DNA of 37,073 nucleotides, taken from assembly GCF_014648695.1 (NCBI RefSeq), contig NZ_BMRP01000063.1:1-37073 (forward strand). The letters are read 5' to 3'. The stretch is from Streptomyces albospinus. GTDB taxonomy: Bacteria; Actinomycetota; Actinomycetes; Streptomycetales; Streptomycetaceae. The stretch's first letter is position 1, and each line of letters starts with the position of its first letter. This document shows positions 8,071 through 16,256 of the stretch, one piece after another. Under the pieces are notes generated by a model. The model saw only the letters and a list, made by a program, of their open reading frames with translations. It was not told where the DNA came from and ran no database searches. A program made the position numbers and the translations under genes.

Positions 8071-8949
8071 TTACTTCACTGCGCCCATCGACAGGCCGCG
8101 GACGAGTTGCTTCTGGGCGATCCAGCCGGCCAGGAGCACGGGCAGACAGGCCAGGGTGGCGGCGGCGGCGAGCTTCGCCCAGTACAGGCCCTCGCTGGTC
8201 ATGAAGCCGACGAGGAAGACGGGCATGGTCGCCGCCCGCACCGACGTCAGGTTGAGCGCGAAGAAGAACTCGTTCCAGGAGAAGATCACGCAGATCAGCG
8301 CGGTGGCCGCGATGCCCGGAGCGACGATGGGCAGCATGATCCGGGTGATCTCCTGGCGGAGTGTGACACCGTCCACCCTGGCGGCCTCCAGGACCTCGCG
8401 GGGGACCTCCAGGAAGAACGAGCGCAGCATCCACACCGCGATCGGCAGGTTCATCGCGGTGTACAGCACGATCAGCGTGCCGACGTTGTCCAGCGCGCCG
8501 AGATCGCGCACCGCGAGGTAGATGGGGATGATCGCCGCCACCACCGGCAGCATCTTCGTGGAGATGAAGAAGAACAGCGCGTCCCGCCACTTGCGGACGG
8601 ATCTGATCGACAGGGCGTAGGCCGCCGGAATGCCCAACGCCAGCACCAGGATGGTGGAAAGCACGGTCGCCAGCGCCGAGTTGGCCAGGTACGGACCGAT
8701 ACCGCCGGCGAACACCGCCTTGAACTGGCTGAGCGTCGGCGAGAACACGAGGTGCGGGGTGGTCGTGTAGGCGTCGGACTCCTGCTTGAACGCCGTGAGC
8801 GCCATCCACAGCACGGGGAAGAAGAACACCAACCCGGCCAGCCATGCGCCTGCGGTCCAGGAAGCCGTACCCAACAGGCGTCGTAGTGGGCCGCGTGTCG
8901 CGGTACGCGGGGTTGCCGTGCCGGCGGGCGAGGCGGGGGCGGCGGTCAT
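8071..8949 (-). CDS. Sugar/polyol ABC transporter permease (MalG type)
   Basis: The 292-residue membrane protein has about six helices: about 33-53, 92-112, 128-146, 157-176, 205-225 and one near the C-terminus. The cytoplasmic EAA loop, EAARVDG (188-194) followed by ITRIMLPI, docks on the ATPase. It ends with LVRGLSMGAVK, the typical MalG-type C-terminus. The ATG at 8949 shares one base with the stop codon of the preceding permease gene (TGATG), indicating translational coupling. With its partner it forms the membrane channel of a CUT1 importer. Confidence 0.93.
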   Translation of the reverse strand: MTAAPASPAGTATPRTATRGPLRRLLGTASWTAGAWLAGLVFFFPVLWMALTAFKQESDAYTTTPHLVFSPTLSQFKAVFAGGIGPYLANSALATVLSTILVLALGIPAAYALSIRSVRKWRDALFFFISTKMLPVVAAIIPIYLAVRDLGALDNVGTLIVLYTAMNLPIAVWMLRSFFLEVPREVLEAARVDGVTLRQEITRIMLPIVAPGIAATALICVIFSWNEFFFALNLTSVRAATMPVFLVGFMTSEGLYWAKLAAAATLACLPVLLAGWIAQKQLVRGLSMGAVK

Positions 8950-9893
8950 CACGCCCTCCCTTCGGTCGTGGAGAACACCGTGAAGAGCATGCGCAGTGCG
9001 ACCGAGGCGACGGCGATGGTGCCGATGACGGTCACCACGCCGAGCGCGGATGCCTGCCCGACGTCGAAGCCGAGGAACGCACGCTGGTAGAGGTAGTAGG
9101 GGAGGTTGGTGGTGGCCGTCCCCGGACCGCCCTGCGTTGTCATGAAGATGACGTCGAAGGTGTTGACCAGGTAGATCGCTCCGAGGAGCACTCCCAGTTC
9201 GATGTAGGCGCGCAGGTGCGGCAGGGTGATCGCGCGGAATGTCGTCCAGGGTCCGGCTCCGTCTACGCGTGCGGCCTCCAGTACCTCGCCCGACTGGCTT
9301 TGCAGCCCGGCGAGCACGATCAGCATCATGAACGGTGTCCACTGCCACACCAGCACGGTGACGATCGAGGCCATCGGGAAGTGGCTGACGAAGTCGACGG
9401 GCGCGGCGCCGACCAGGCGGAGCAGGTAGTTGACGATGCCGTAGACCGGGTCGAGCATCGTGGTCTTCCACAGCAGCCCGGCGACGGTGGGCATGATCAG
9501 GAACGGGGCGATCAGCAGGGTGCGCACGATGCCCCGGCCGGGGAACTTGCGGTCCAGCAGCACCGCGAGGCCGATGCCGAGCACCATGGAGATCGCGACG
9601 GCGAGGAGGGTCATCTCGATCTCGGTGAACAGCGCGCTGCGGAACGCGCTGTCGGTGAAGACGTTCGCGTAGTTCCCCAGCCCGACCCAGTGCTGGGATC
9701 CGGGGCGTACCAGGTTCCAGGACTGGAACGAGAAGATCACCGTGAACACGAACGGGATCTGCGTGACGATGATCATGAACAGCAGTGCCGGTGCCAGTGG
9801 CAGACGGCGCTGCCATGCCTCGCGGCGTGCCGTCGCGGGGGGCCGCGATCCGGGCATCATCGGCCCGGGGCGGGGTGGGACGAGGGTCGCCAT
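8949..9893 (-). CDS. Sugar/polyol ABC transporter permease (MalF type)
   Basis: The 314-residue protein starts with a basic cytoplasmic leader and has about six transmembrane helices (first about 33-55). The EAA loop is EAARVDGAG (206-214) with AITLP ten residues on. It pairs with the downstream MalG-type permease to form the channel. Start ATG 9893 lies 31 bp after the stop codon of the binding-protein gene. The order binding protein, MalF-type, MalG-type, ATPase is the classic arrangement of SmoEFGK/MtlEFGK-type polyol importers. Confidence 0.92.
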   Translation of the reverse strand: MATLVPPRPGPMMPGSRPPATARREAWQRRLPLAPALLFMIIVTQIPFVFTVIFSFQSWNLVRPGSQHWVGLGNYANVFTDSAFRSALFTEIEMTLLAVAISMVLGIGLAVLLDRKFPGRGIVRTLLIAPFLIMPTVAGLLWKTTMLDPVYGIVNYLLRLVGAAPVDFVSHFPMASIVTVLVWQWTPFMMLIVLAGLQSQSGEVLEAARVDGAGPWTTFRAITLPHLRAYIELGVLLGAIYLVNTFDVIFMTTQGGPGTATTNLPYYLYQRAFLGFDVGQASALGVVTVIGTIAVASVALRMLFTVFSTTEGRA

Positions 9894-9924
9894 GACGCCT
9901 CCCTTCTGGTGGTGGACGGTCCGG

Positions 9925-11295
9925 TCAGGGCTGCTGGTAGGTACGGCCGACGGTCTGGGCGTACTGCTGGGACTGCGCCAACGCGTCGTGCACCGACTGC
10001 TGTCCGGCGATGGCGGCGGTGACCTGCTGACTGACGCGGGTGCCCAGGTCCTCGAACTCGGGGATGTCCAGGAACTGCACGCCGGTGTACGGAACGGGTT
10101 CCACCGTGGAGCGCGCCGGGTCGGTGCTGCTGATGGCCCGCAGGGTCGGTTCGGCGAAGGCGGCGGCTGCCTTGCGGTACTGCGGGATCTGGTACGTGGA
10201 GTTCCGGCTGCCCGGCGGCACCCGCGACCAGCCCAGCTTTTCGCCGACCAGCTTGATGTAGTCCTTGGACGTCGCCCAGGACATGAACTGCCAGGCGGCC
10301 TGCTGGTGCGCGCTGGTCTTCGGGATGGCCAGCGACCAGGTGTACAACCAGCCCGAGGACGCCGTCTTCTCGACCGGGGCCGGCACGTATCCGATCTTGC
10401 CGACGACCTTGCTGCTGGTGGGGTCTTCCAGTGACCCGGCCGCCGAGGTGGCGTCGTACCACATCGCCGCGGTGCCCTGTGTCATGTTCGTACCGCATTC
10501 GGTGAATCCGGCGGTGGGTGCGCCTGGTTCGCCGTCGCGGCGCAGCAGGTCGGTGTAGAAGCCGACGGCCTTGTGCACCGCGGGTGAGGTGAGCTGGGCG
10601 TTCCACTGCGGGTCGTACCACCGGCCGCCGAAGGTGTTGATCACGGTGTTCAGCGGCGCCAGGTTCTCACCCCAGCCGGGGACGCCGCGCAGGCAGATGC
10701 CGGCCATGTGGTGGGACGGGTCGTTCAACTTGTCCGCCAGAGCGGCCACTTGGGTCCAGGTCGGATGGGCGGGCATGGTCAGGTGGTGGGCCGCGAAGAC
10801 GTCCGTGCGGTACATCAGGAACGACGACTCGCCGTAGAAGGGCACCGAGTACAGGTCGCCGTGGGAGGACAGGGACGCGCGGACCGGGCCGATGAAGTCG
10901 TTCGGGTCGTACCCCGGTGTGCGGTCGGCATACGGCTGGAGGTCGACCAGCCAGCCGTTGCGCGCCCACATCGGCGTCTCGTAGTTGCTGATCATCACCA
11001 CGTCGAACTCGTGGCTGCCGGTTGCCACCGACTCCGTGATCTTCTGACGCGCCTCGTTCTCCGGGAGGGTGACGTAGTGGACGTGGACGCCCGGGTGCGA
11101 GTGCTCGAAGGACGAGGTCAGTGTCTCCACGTCCTGCATCTGCGGGTTGGCGACGATCGCCACGGTGATGGTGGTGCCCGAGGAGGACCCGCCGCTGATC
11201 GCGCCGGCTCCCGCGCACGCCGTGGCCGACAGCAGCACAGCGGCGATCGACGCGACCGCGGCGGCGGCACGTCGCCCTGCTAGTCGGATTCGCAT
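9925..11295 (-). CDS. Extracellular solute-binding lipoprotein, probably for polyols
   Basis: The 456-residue family-1 solute-binding protein has a lipoprotein signal peptide: basic RIRLAGRR, a hydrophobic core, then the lipobox ATAC with C27 as the lipidated residue. The segment GICLRGVPGWGEN (199-211), followed by NTFGGRWYDPQWN, closely resembles mannitol/sorbitol-binding proteins of SmoE/MtlE type, so I infer a sugar-alcohol ligand. Other family-1 ligands such as disaccharides remain possible. Start ATG 11295 is preceded by AAGGAG at a six-base spacing; an in-frame GTG further upstream is less likely. It is the first gene of the importer operon. No polyol dehydrogenase or sugar kinase follows. 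Confidence 0.9.
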   Translation of the reverse strand: MRIRLAGRRAAAAVASIAAVLLSATACAGAGAISGGSSSGTTITVAIVANPQMQDVETLTSSFEHSHPGVHVHYVTLPENEARQKITESVATGSHEFDVVMISNYETPMWARNGWLVDLQPYADRTPGYDPNDFIGPVRASLSSHGDLYSVPFYGESSFLMYRTDVFAAHHLTMPAHPTWTQVAALADKLNDPSHHMAGICLRGVPGWGENLAPLNTVINTFGGRWYDPQWNAQLTSPAVHKAVGFYTDLLRRDGEPGAPTAGFTECGTNMTQGTAAMWYDATSAAGSLEDPTSSKVVGKIGYVPAPVEKTASSGWLYTWSLAIPKTSAHQQAAWQFMSWATSKDYIKLVGEKLGWSRVPPGSRNSTYQIPQYRKAAAAFAEPTLRAISSTDPARSTVEPVPYTGVQFLDIPEFEDLGTRVSQQVTAAIAGQQSVHDALAQSQQYAQTVGRTYQQP

Positions 11296-11458
11296 CCTTT
11301 TCTCCTTGCTGTCGCCCCCTGCGGGGACCACACGGGGATGGGGAGGGTCATGGGCGCTACCGGTCGCGCGCCGGTCGGGGTGGTGGGCGAGGGCCTCCTG
11401 ACAGCCGCGGCTGCGAGGGGTGTCCCGCTCTCAGGTAGCCGGCGGCCTGATGGTCAGC

Positions 11459-11487
11459 ATCTTGAATCGCATCTCGGATAATTTCAA
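11459..11487 (-). promoter_or_regulatory. Candidate promoter/operator of the ABC operon
   Basis: Reading the minus strand, TTGAAA (11487-11482) and CAAGAT (11464-11459) are separated by 17 bp, a reasonable housekeeping-type promoter. It would give a leader of roughly 150 bases before the binding-protein gene. TTGAA at 11463-11467 and TTCAA at 11483-11487 form an inverted pair 15 bp apart, which could be half-sites for the divergent DeoR regulator. The region 11440-11520 is clearly more AT-rich than its surroundings. Confidence 0.35.
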
Positions 11488-11558
11488 TAACTTCTCAGAG
11501 AGTGTGTGATGATTGTGTCTGCGGCGCGGACCGCACAGCAGGAGCGAGGGGGTAGGGC

Positions 11559-12350
11559 ATGCGACCGAGTCGGGGTTCGGAGGCCGAAGTGGAGGAGCGC
11601 CGTCAGCTGGTTCTGCGCCAGGTGACGGCCGAGGGGGAGGTCCGGATCAGCGATCTCGCCGAACGCCTCGGCGTGAGCCTGATGACCATGCACCGCGACC
11701 TGGACAACCTCCACGAACGGCAGCTGCTGCGCAAACGACGCGGGGTGGCGTCGGCCTTCCCCACCGTCACCGTGGAAAGCGCGCTGCGCTTCCGCGAGCA
11801 CTCCAACGTGGCGATCAAGGAAGCCATGGCAGAGGCGCTCGCCGACCAGGTCACCCCGGGCACCACGGTGCTGGTCGACTGCGGCTCCACCCTCTTCCCG
11901 CTCGTCCGTCGTCTCCGTGAGGTCGAGGGACTGCGGCTGATCACCAACTCGCTGCGCGTGGCGTACCTGCTGAACGGCTCGGACGTGCAGGTGACGCTGC
12001 TGGGCGACCGCTACTACCCGGACTTCGAGTCCTGCGCGGGACCGGAGACCCTGCGGCAGCTGGAACGCGTACGTGCCGACGTCGCCTTCCTCACCGCCAC
12101 CTCCATCAGCGAGGGGCGCCTGTTCCACCCCATCCGCGAGTACGCCGACAACAAGGAGGCGTATGTGCGGGCGGCCGAGCGTATCGTCCTCGCCGTCGAC
12201 CACAGCAAGTTCGGCCGCACCGCCACCTACGCGTACGGCGACGTGAGCGGCTACGACCTGCTGGTCACCGACTCCGCCGCTCCCGCCGACGAGGTGCGGA
12301 GCATCGCCGACCTCGGTGTCGAGGTGCACACGGTCGACCTCCGCGAGTGA
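11559..12350 (+). CDS. DeoR/GlpR-family transcriptional regulator
   Basis: The 263-residue protein has an N-terminal DeoR helix-turn-helix. VRISDLAERLGVSLMTMHRDLDNL (about 28-51) carries the characteristic R-DL-L recognition helix. It is followed by the DeoRC sensor domain with VLVDCGSTLFPL, LRLITNSLRVAYLL, GPETLRQL and AVDHSKFGR. The domain binds phosphorylated sugars, and most members repress sugar or polyol operons. It is transcribed divergently from the ABC importer, and the roughly 260-bp gap carries the candidate promoter, so local repression of the importer is the simplest role. ATG 11559 lies after GGAGCGAGGGGG. A methionine replaces the more usual Ser/Thr in the recognition helix (LMTMHRDL). 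Confidence 0.9.
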   Translation: MRPSRGSEAEVEERRQLVLRQVTAEGEVRISDLAERLGVSLMTMHRDLDNLHERQLLRKRRGVASAFPTVTVESALRFREHSNVAIKEAMAEALADQVTPGTTVLVDCGSTLFPLVRRLREVEGLRLITNSLRVAYLLNGSDVQVTLLGDRYYPDFESCAGPETLRQLERVRADVAFLTATSISEGRLFHPIREYADNKEAYVRAAERIVLAVDHSKFGRTATYAYGDVSGYDLLVTDSAAPADEVRSIADLGVEVHTVDLRE

Positions 12351-12485
12351 GCCACCACCCGTCCACCGCCGCTCCGAAGCCGGTACCTCATCGCGCCCTG
12401 CCGCAGCGGTAGGAACTCCAGGCCGGGTGCGGCGATTTGGTGTGTCTGCCGTCGGCACGCACCGCCGGTGATTCGCCGTCAGGCG

Positions 12486-13172
12486 TCATGGCGTCCCCAA
12501 ATAGGTGTCGAGCTCGGCGGCGCCCGCCAGCATCGCCAGGCCCCGCGCCGTCAGCCGGTCGCGCCACTCCCGCAGCGTCGCCTGTAGCGGCTCCGGTCCG
12601 CCCGCCGTCCGGACCTGCTCCAGCACCCGCGCGATGTGGTCCAGCCCGTGCCCGCCCCGCCGCAGCTGGTGGGCCAGCAGCACGTCGCGCACGTCGGCGG
12701 AGCTATAGACGCGGTAGCCGGTGCGCGGGTCGCGCCGGGGCACGATCAGCCCGGCTCGCTCCCATTTGCGCAACGTCGCCGGCCGGATGCCGAGCCGGTG
12801 CGCCAGCGGCCCGATGAGCGTCATACCCGGCTCCGGCTCACGCGGCGGCGCCAGGTCGCGAAGCGCCCCTTCCACGGCCTCCAAAGTGCTCCGGTCGCCG
12901 GCCAGTTGTGCATGGCTCTCGTCGATCAGCCGCAGCGCCTCCTCGACCGCGCCGCCGTTCACGGCCCGCATGATCGCCCCCGCGGTTGCGTGGTTGTGCG
13001 CGGGGATCAACGCCAGGAACGTCCGCAGCGCTGCCGCATGGCGTGGGGCGTAGACGCGGTAGCCGTGCGGCGAGCGCTCGGCCGGCGGCAGAATCCCCGC
13101 CTCCTCGTAGTTGCGCACCGCCTGTGTGGACAGGCCGTGCTCGCGCGCCAGATCGATGGGCCGCAACCGCAC
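12486..13172 (-). CDS. MerR-family regulator with two DNA-binding domains (TioE-like)
   Basis: The 228-residue protein carries two MerR winged-helix units. The first is PIDLAREHGLSTQAVRNYEE with GYRVY (about 5-41). The second is IGPLAHRLGIRPATLRKWE with TGYRVYSSAD (about 120-160). The segment between them probably forms a coiled or helical linker. This tandem architecture matches the TioE-type subfamily. Start GTG 13172 is chosen because the first domain begins there; GAGGA lies upstream. It is divergent from the erythromycin-esterase-like gene, and the shared gap holds the palindrome described separately. Repression or activation of that gene and autoregulation are the likely roles. There is no cysteine pattern suggesting metal sensing. 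Confidence 0.88.
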   Translation of the reverse strand: MRLRPIDLAREHGLSTQAVRNYEEAGILPPAERSPHGYRVYAPRHAAALRTFLALIPAHNHATAGAIMRAVNGGAVEEALRLIDESHAQLAGDRSTLEAVEGALRDLAPPREPEPGMTLIGPLAHRLGIRPATLRKWERAGLIVPRRDPRTGYRVYSSADVRDVLLAHQLRRGGHGLDHIARVLEQVRTAGGPEPLQATLREWRDRLTARGLAMLAGAAELDTYLGTP

Positions 13173-13173
13173 T

Positions 13174-13251
13174 TTGAAGGTACGTCCTCGTCTACAGGGA
13201 GAAAATGGAGCCAAAGTTTACACCGAAGGTTCAACGATACGGTTGAAGGTA
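13174..13251. promoter_or_regulatory. Probable operator region between MerR and esterase genes
   Basis: A perfect inverted repeat TTCAAC/GTTGAA (13230-13235 and 13242-13247, 6-bp spacer) ends three bases before the esterase ATG. The nonamer TTGAAGGTA occurs at 13243-13251 and again at 13174-13182, next to the MerR start codon. Repeated TTGAA half-sites at both gene starts suggest that one regulator binds both promoters. The esterase transcript may be leaderless or have a very short leader. Confidence 0.5.
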
Positions 13252-14435
13252 TGACGGCCTCGATCCGGGACGCCGCCCGCCCCTTCGTCGGCGGCGCCCT
13301 CACCGCGCTCTTGTCTCCTGCTACCCGCCTGCTCGGCCTCGGCGAGCCCACCCATGGCGTCGAAGCCTTCCCTGAGCTGCGCAACGAGCTCTTCCACCAC
13401 CTCGTCGAACACGAGGGATACCGCTCCATCGCTCTGGAGAGCGACTGCCTGTCGGCCCTGGCGGCCGACGCGTACGTCGCCGAGGGCATCGGCACGCTCG
13501 ACGATGCGATGAGCCGCGGCTTCAGTCACGGCTTCGGCGCCTCACCCGCCAACCGCGAGCTCCTGCGCTGGATGCGCGCCTACAACGAGCAGCGTCCCCC
13601 GCACGAGCGGCTCCGCTTCTACGGCTTCGACGGCCCCCTGGAGATCACCGGCGCCGCCGGCCCCCGACCCGCCCTGAGCACACTGCACGACTACCTCGCC
13701 GCCCACCTCGACCTGCCCTGGAGCCGCGAGACCCTCGACGAGCTGCTCGGCACCGACGAACGCTGGACCAACCCGGCCGCCATGATGGACCCCGCCCAGT
13801 CCGTCGGCCGCACCCCCGATGCCAAGGAACTGCGCCTGGTCGCCGACGACCTGCGCGCGCTGCTCACCTCGCACGCCCCCCACCTCATGACCGCCACTTC
13901 CCCGGACGACTTCTGGCATGCCGACCTGCACGCCCGCACCGCCACCGGGCTCCTGCGCTACCACGCCGGCATGGCCGACACCGCATCCACCCGCATCGGC
14001 GGGCTCATGAGCCTGCGCGACACGATGATGGCCGACAACCTCGACGCCATCGTCCGCCGCGAGGCCCGTCGCGGCCCCACCCTCGCGTTCGCCCACAATG
14101 GCCACCTGCAACGTGACAAGAGTCAGATGCAGTTCGCCGACCGGCCGCATCAGTGGTGGAGTGCGGGCGCCATCATCGGCACCCGCCTCGGCGACCAGTA
14201 CGCCTTCGCCGCCTCCACCTTCGGCACCCGCGGCTCCGACGTCCCCCACCCCGACACCCTCGAAGGGTTCCTGTCGGCCTTCCCCGACGCCCGTGCCGTC
14301 ATCGACCCCGGCCGCCTCGCCGCGGCCCTCGACCGGAAGCTGACGGCCCGAGTCCCGGCCGACCACACTTACGCAGCCCTCGACCCGGCCACCACCGACC
14401 AGTTCGACGCCATCGTCTTCGTCAAGGAAATTTGA
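13251..14435 (+). CDS. Erythromycin esterase-family hydrolase
   Basis: The 394-residue protein matches the erythromycin esterase (EreA/EreB, PF05139) family in length and motifs. These are LGEPTHG (30-36) with E32 and H35, YRSIALESDC with E63, YGFDGP, a metal- or substrate-lining region RDTMMADNLDAI, and AHNGHLQRD near the C-terminal third. Characterised members open the macrolactone ring of erythromycin-type macrolides; many relatives in Streptomyces have unknown substrates and do not confer resistance. The catalytic histidine and glutamates are conserved, so hydrolase activity is plausible. Start ATG 13251 directly follows the palindrome. The partner is a divergent TioE-like MerR regulator, a pairing that suggests an inducible detoxification unit. 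Confidence 0.88.
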   Translation: MTASIRDAARPFVGGALTALLSPATRLLGLGEPTHGVEAFPELRNELFHHLVEHEGYRSIALESDCLSALAADAYVAEGIGTLDDAMSRGFSHGFGASPANRELLRWMRAYNEQRPPHERLRFYGFDGPLEITGAAGPRPALSTLHDYLAAHLDLPWSRETLDELLGTDERWTNPAAMMDPAQSVGRTPDAKELRLVADDLRALLTSHAPHLMTATSPDDFWHADLHARTATGLLRYHAGMADTASTRIGGLMSLRDTMMADNLDAIVRREARRGPTLAFAHNGHLQRDKSQMQFADRPHQWWSAGAIIGTRLGDQYAFAASTFGTRGSDVPHPDTLEGFLSAFPDARAVIDPGRLAAALDRKLTARVPADHTYAALDPATTDQFDAIVFVKEI

Positions 14436-14490
14436 GCCGCCACCGGTGGCGACGTGGGCGCCTGGACGTCAGGCGGCCGTAGTGATCCAA

Positions 14491-14520
14491 GCCGGGGTTC
14501 CCTGCCTGTTCCCCGGCAGG
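14491..14520 (+). terminator. Alternative GC hairpins after the esterase gene
   Basis: GCCGGGG (14491-14497) can pair with CCCCGGC (14511-14517). CCTGCC (14501-14506) can instead pair with GGCAGG (14515-14520). They are mutually exclusive and lie about 55 bases after the esterase stop codon. There is no T-tract. Confidence 0.35.
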
Positions 14521-14684
14521 CCGGGTCGGTGACCCCGCAGGTCGCAGCCGGCCGGTGGGGCGGCCCGCCGGCCAGGCACGCGAGGGGAGCCGCTGGGAAA
14601 ACAACTGCCGCAGCCCGGGCCCCCGCATCCATCGCTGTCCGCCGCCCGTTCCGCCTGACCGCCAAGCCCCTTCCGGACGAGGAA

Positions 14685-14715
14685 GAGGTGGGGCCGCCTG
14701 CGGTGGCCCCACCTC
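14685..14715. terminator. Perfect 11-bp stem, 9-base loop
   Basis: GAGGTGGGGCC (14685-14695) pairs perfectly with GGCCCCACCTC (14705-14715). It is a very stable hairpin without a T-tract, typical of terminator-like structures in streptomycetes. The surrounding 14436-15184 stretch contains no gene I can support. Confidence 0.5.
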
Positions 14716-15184
14716 CCAAGGAACCCCGTTCACGAAGCTCACCGTCACCGGCTGCGAGCTACCCCGGCGCCACCTCCGCGGCCTGCCTGGTGAACTCGGC
14801 CATGCAGACCGCGTCCTACGCACCGGCCGCCGCCTCGGTGGCCTGCACCTCATCGGAGTGGGCACCCCGCAGCAGCCCGGCGAACACGCCTACGGCCTCG
14901 GCTGTCTGCGGTGGTCGGCTGTGCCGATTCCGGTCCGGGGCCCGGGGTGCGAGCGGGAACCTTGCCCAGTCCTGACGGAACTCGCGCTCCAGGGACGGGT
15001 GTTGTGGGTAGAGAGCGCAGTGCGTGCGGAGCAGCGGGTGTGCCGCCCGGTTGTTGCGTGCTCGCCGACTCGGCTTTACGCGGCCGGTGTTGGCCGGCCG
15101 CCTGCTCCTACCCCCGCTTCGGCCGCTGCCGTGTGAGTGGCCGAATACAGACCGGGGCGATGCCCCTGGACAGGATGGCAGGCC

Positions 15185-15685
15185 ATGACGATCTATCAGC
15201 ACTTGCCGCACCCGCACATCGCTGCGCGGCACGCGCAGGGCCCGGTGAAAGTCTGCGATCAGCTTCCGCAGGGCAATGCGGTCACCCGATTCAACACGAA
15301 GATCGCCATCGTGATCACGCGAGCCGTCGGCAGTATGTGGTGTGCCTACGCATTCGCGCTGTTCGACCTGATCAGCCTCCCGGACGCGATCAAGGGCGGG
15401 GCGTCGGCCATTGTTGCCTGGGTGGCGCAGACGTTCCTTCAGTTGGTCCTGCTGTCCGTCATCATGGTCGGCCAGAATGTGCAGGCCGCCGCATCGGACA
15501 GGCGCTCCGAGGCGACGTTCCACGATGCGAGCGCGACCCTGCACGAGGTGGCACACCTGCAAAGCCACCTCGCCGCACAGGACATGCTGCTGACCCGGAT
15601 CGCCGAGAGGATGGGTGTGGAACCGGTACCGGTCATCGATACCGCCTCAGGCAGCGAGCCGGAGGGACAGAACCTGGCCGACTGA
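15185..15685 (+). CDS. Small two-helix membrane protein of unknown function
   Basis: The 166-residue protein has a short N-terminal region and two hydrophobic segments, about 44-64 (TRAVGSMWCAYAFALFDLI) and about 75-96 (AIVAWVAQTFLQLVLLSVIM). Then follow MVGQNVQAAASDRR and a charged helical tail (108-140) that could form a coiled coil. The arrangement of two helices followed by a QN-x-A-x-x-D/R turn and a long cytoplasmic helix resembles the DUF1003 group and the low-affinity iron permease-like group. I recognise the type but cannot assign a function. ATG 15185 is taken as start because the conserved part follows. It stands alone and is followed by a strong hairpin at 15800. Confidence 0.7.
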   Translation: MTIYQHLPHPHIAARHAQGPVKVCDQLPQGNAVTRFNTKIAIVITRAVGSMWCAYAFALFDLISLPDAIKGGASAIVAWVAQTFLQLVLLSVIMVGQNVQAAASDRRSEATFHDASATLHEVAHLQSHLAAQDMLLTRIAERMGVEPVPVIDTASGSEPEGQNLAD

Positions 15686-15799
15686 TCGCGTGCCGCTCGG
15701 ACTCCCGTTGTTTCCCGGCCGGTTCGCCGAGACTCGTCGTCCGCGGCGTCGCCTATGCGAAAGCCCTGGGGCTTGCGCGACACCGACCCCGCCCCTGAA

Positions 15800-15849
15800 C
15801 GTGACGACGGCCTGTTCAACCCCAACGGGTTGCACAGGCCGTCGTCACG
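15800..15849. terminator. Very strong two-part hairpin
   Basis: A 16-bp outer stem (15800-15815 with 15834-15849) encloses a one-base mismatch, then a 6-bp inner stem (CAACCC/GGGTTG) with a CAAC tetraloop. It lies about 115 bases after the small membrane-protein gene. Such long perfect stems can act as bidirectional terminators. No T-tract follows on either strand. Confidence 0.65.
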
Positions 15850-16256
15850 CACATCACCGGGCTGGCCAACGGATTCGTGATGGGTGGGGCGCTCTGGTGT
15901 CTGGGGTCGTGGTCGCTGCGGGTTGTCGGCTGAGGGCGATTACCCGCCCGACCACGAGGCTCGCCGGGGCCTTGTGGTGCGGGGGCCGGAATGGCCTACA
16001 CCATGACCGCCGACGGCTGGATGAACCACGAGCACGACGTCCGCTTACCTCTCGCGGGCCGAACCTCGGCGGCATTCTCGGCGCACGGCTGATCACGGAG
16101 CTGTGCAACGTCACCGTCGTTGAAACTCCGTAACGGATGCCGTCGCTCTTGCCGCGGCAACGGCGTCGCGCGGATGTTCCTCGAAGGCCGGAATGCACCT
16201 CGTCCGCACAACGGACCGAACCACGTCCGCACTACATGCCCGTCGGGCCGACGGCT
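15850..16256. other. No supported gene
   Basis: Only short frames are visible, including a roughly 33-codon ORF from the ATG near 15990 and a fragment reading GLANGFVMGGALWCLGSW that resembles a membrane segment. Neither has a convincing ribosome-binding site or a recognisable family. Confidence 0.3.

Noticed and set aside
6959..8521. A 520-codon plus-strand frame through the ABC ATPase and permease genes
   Set aside because: It has no motifs, and the minus-strand proteins have complete Walker/LSGGQ and EAA motifs.
12636..13250. Upstream extension of the esterase frame giving a ~600-residue protein
   Set aside because: The added 200 codons are antisense to the MerR gene, which has two clear HTH domains. 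The family length and palindrome support the start at 13251.
14422..15136. Possible genes on either strand after the esterase
   Set aside because: Frames are broken by stops or rich in Arg/Pro, and none has a family signature. A minus-strand stretch (EAVGVFAGLLRGAHSDEV) is too short to call.
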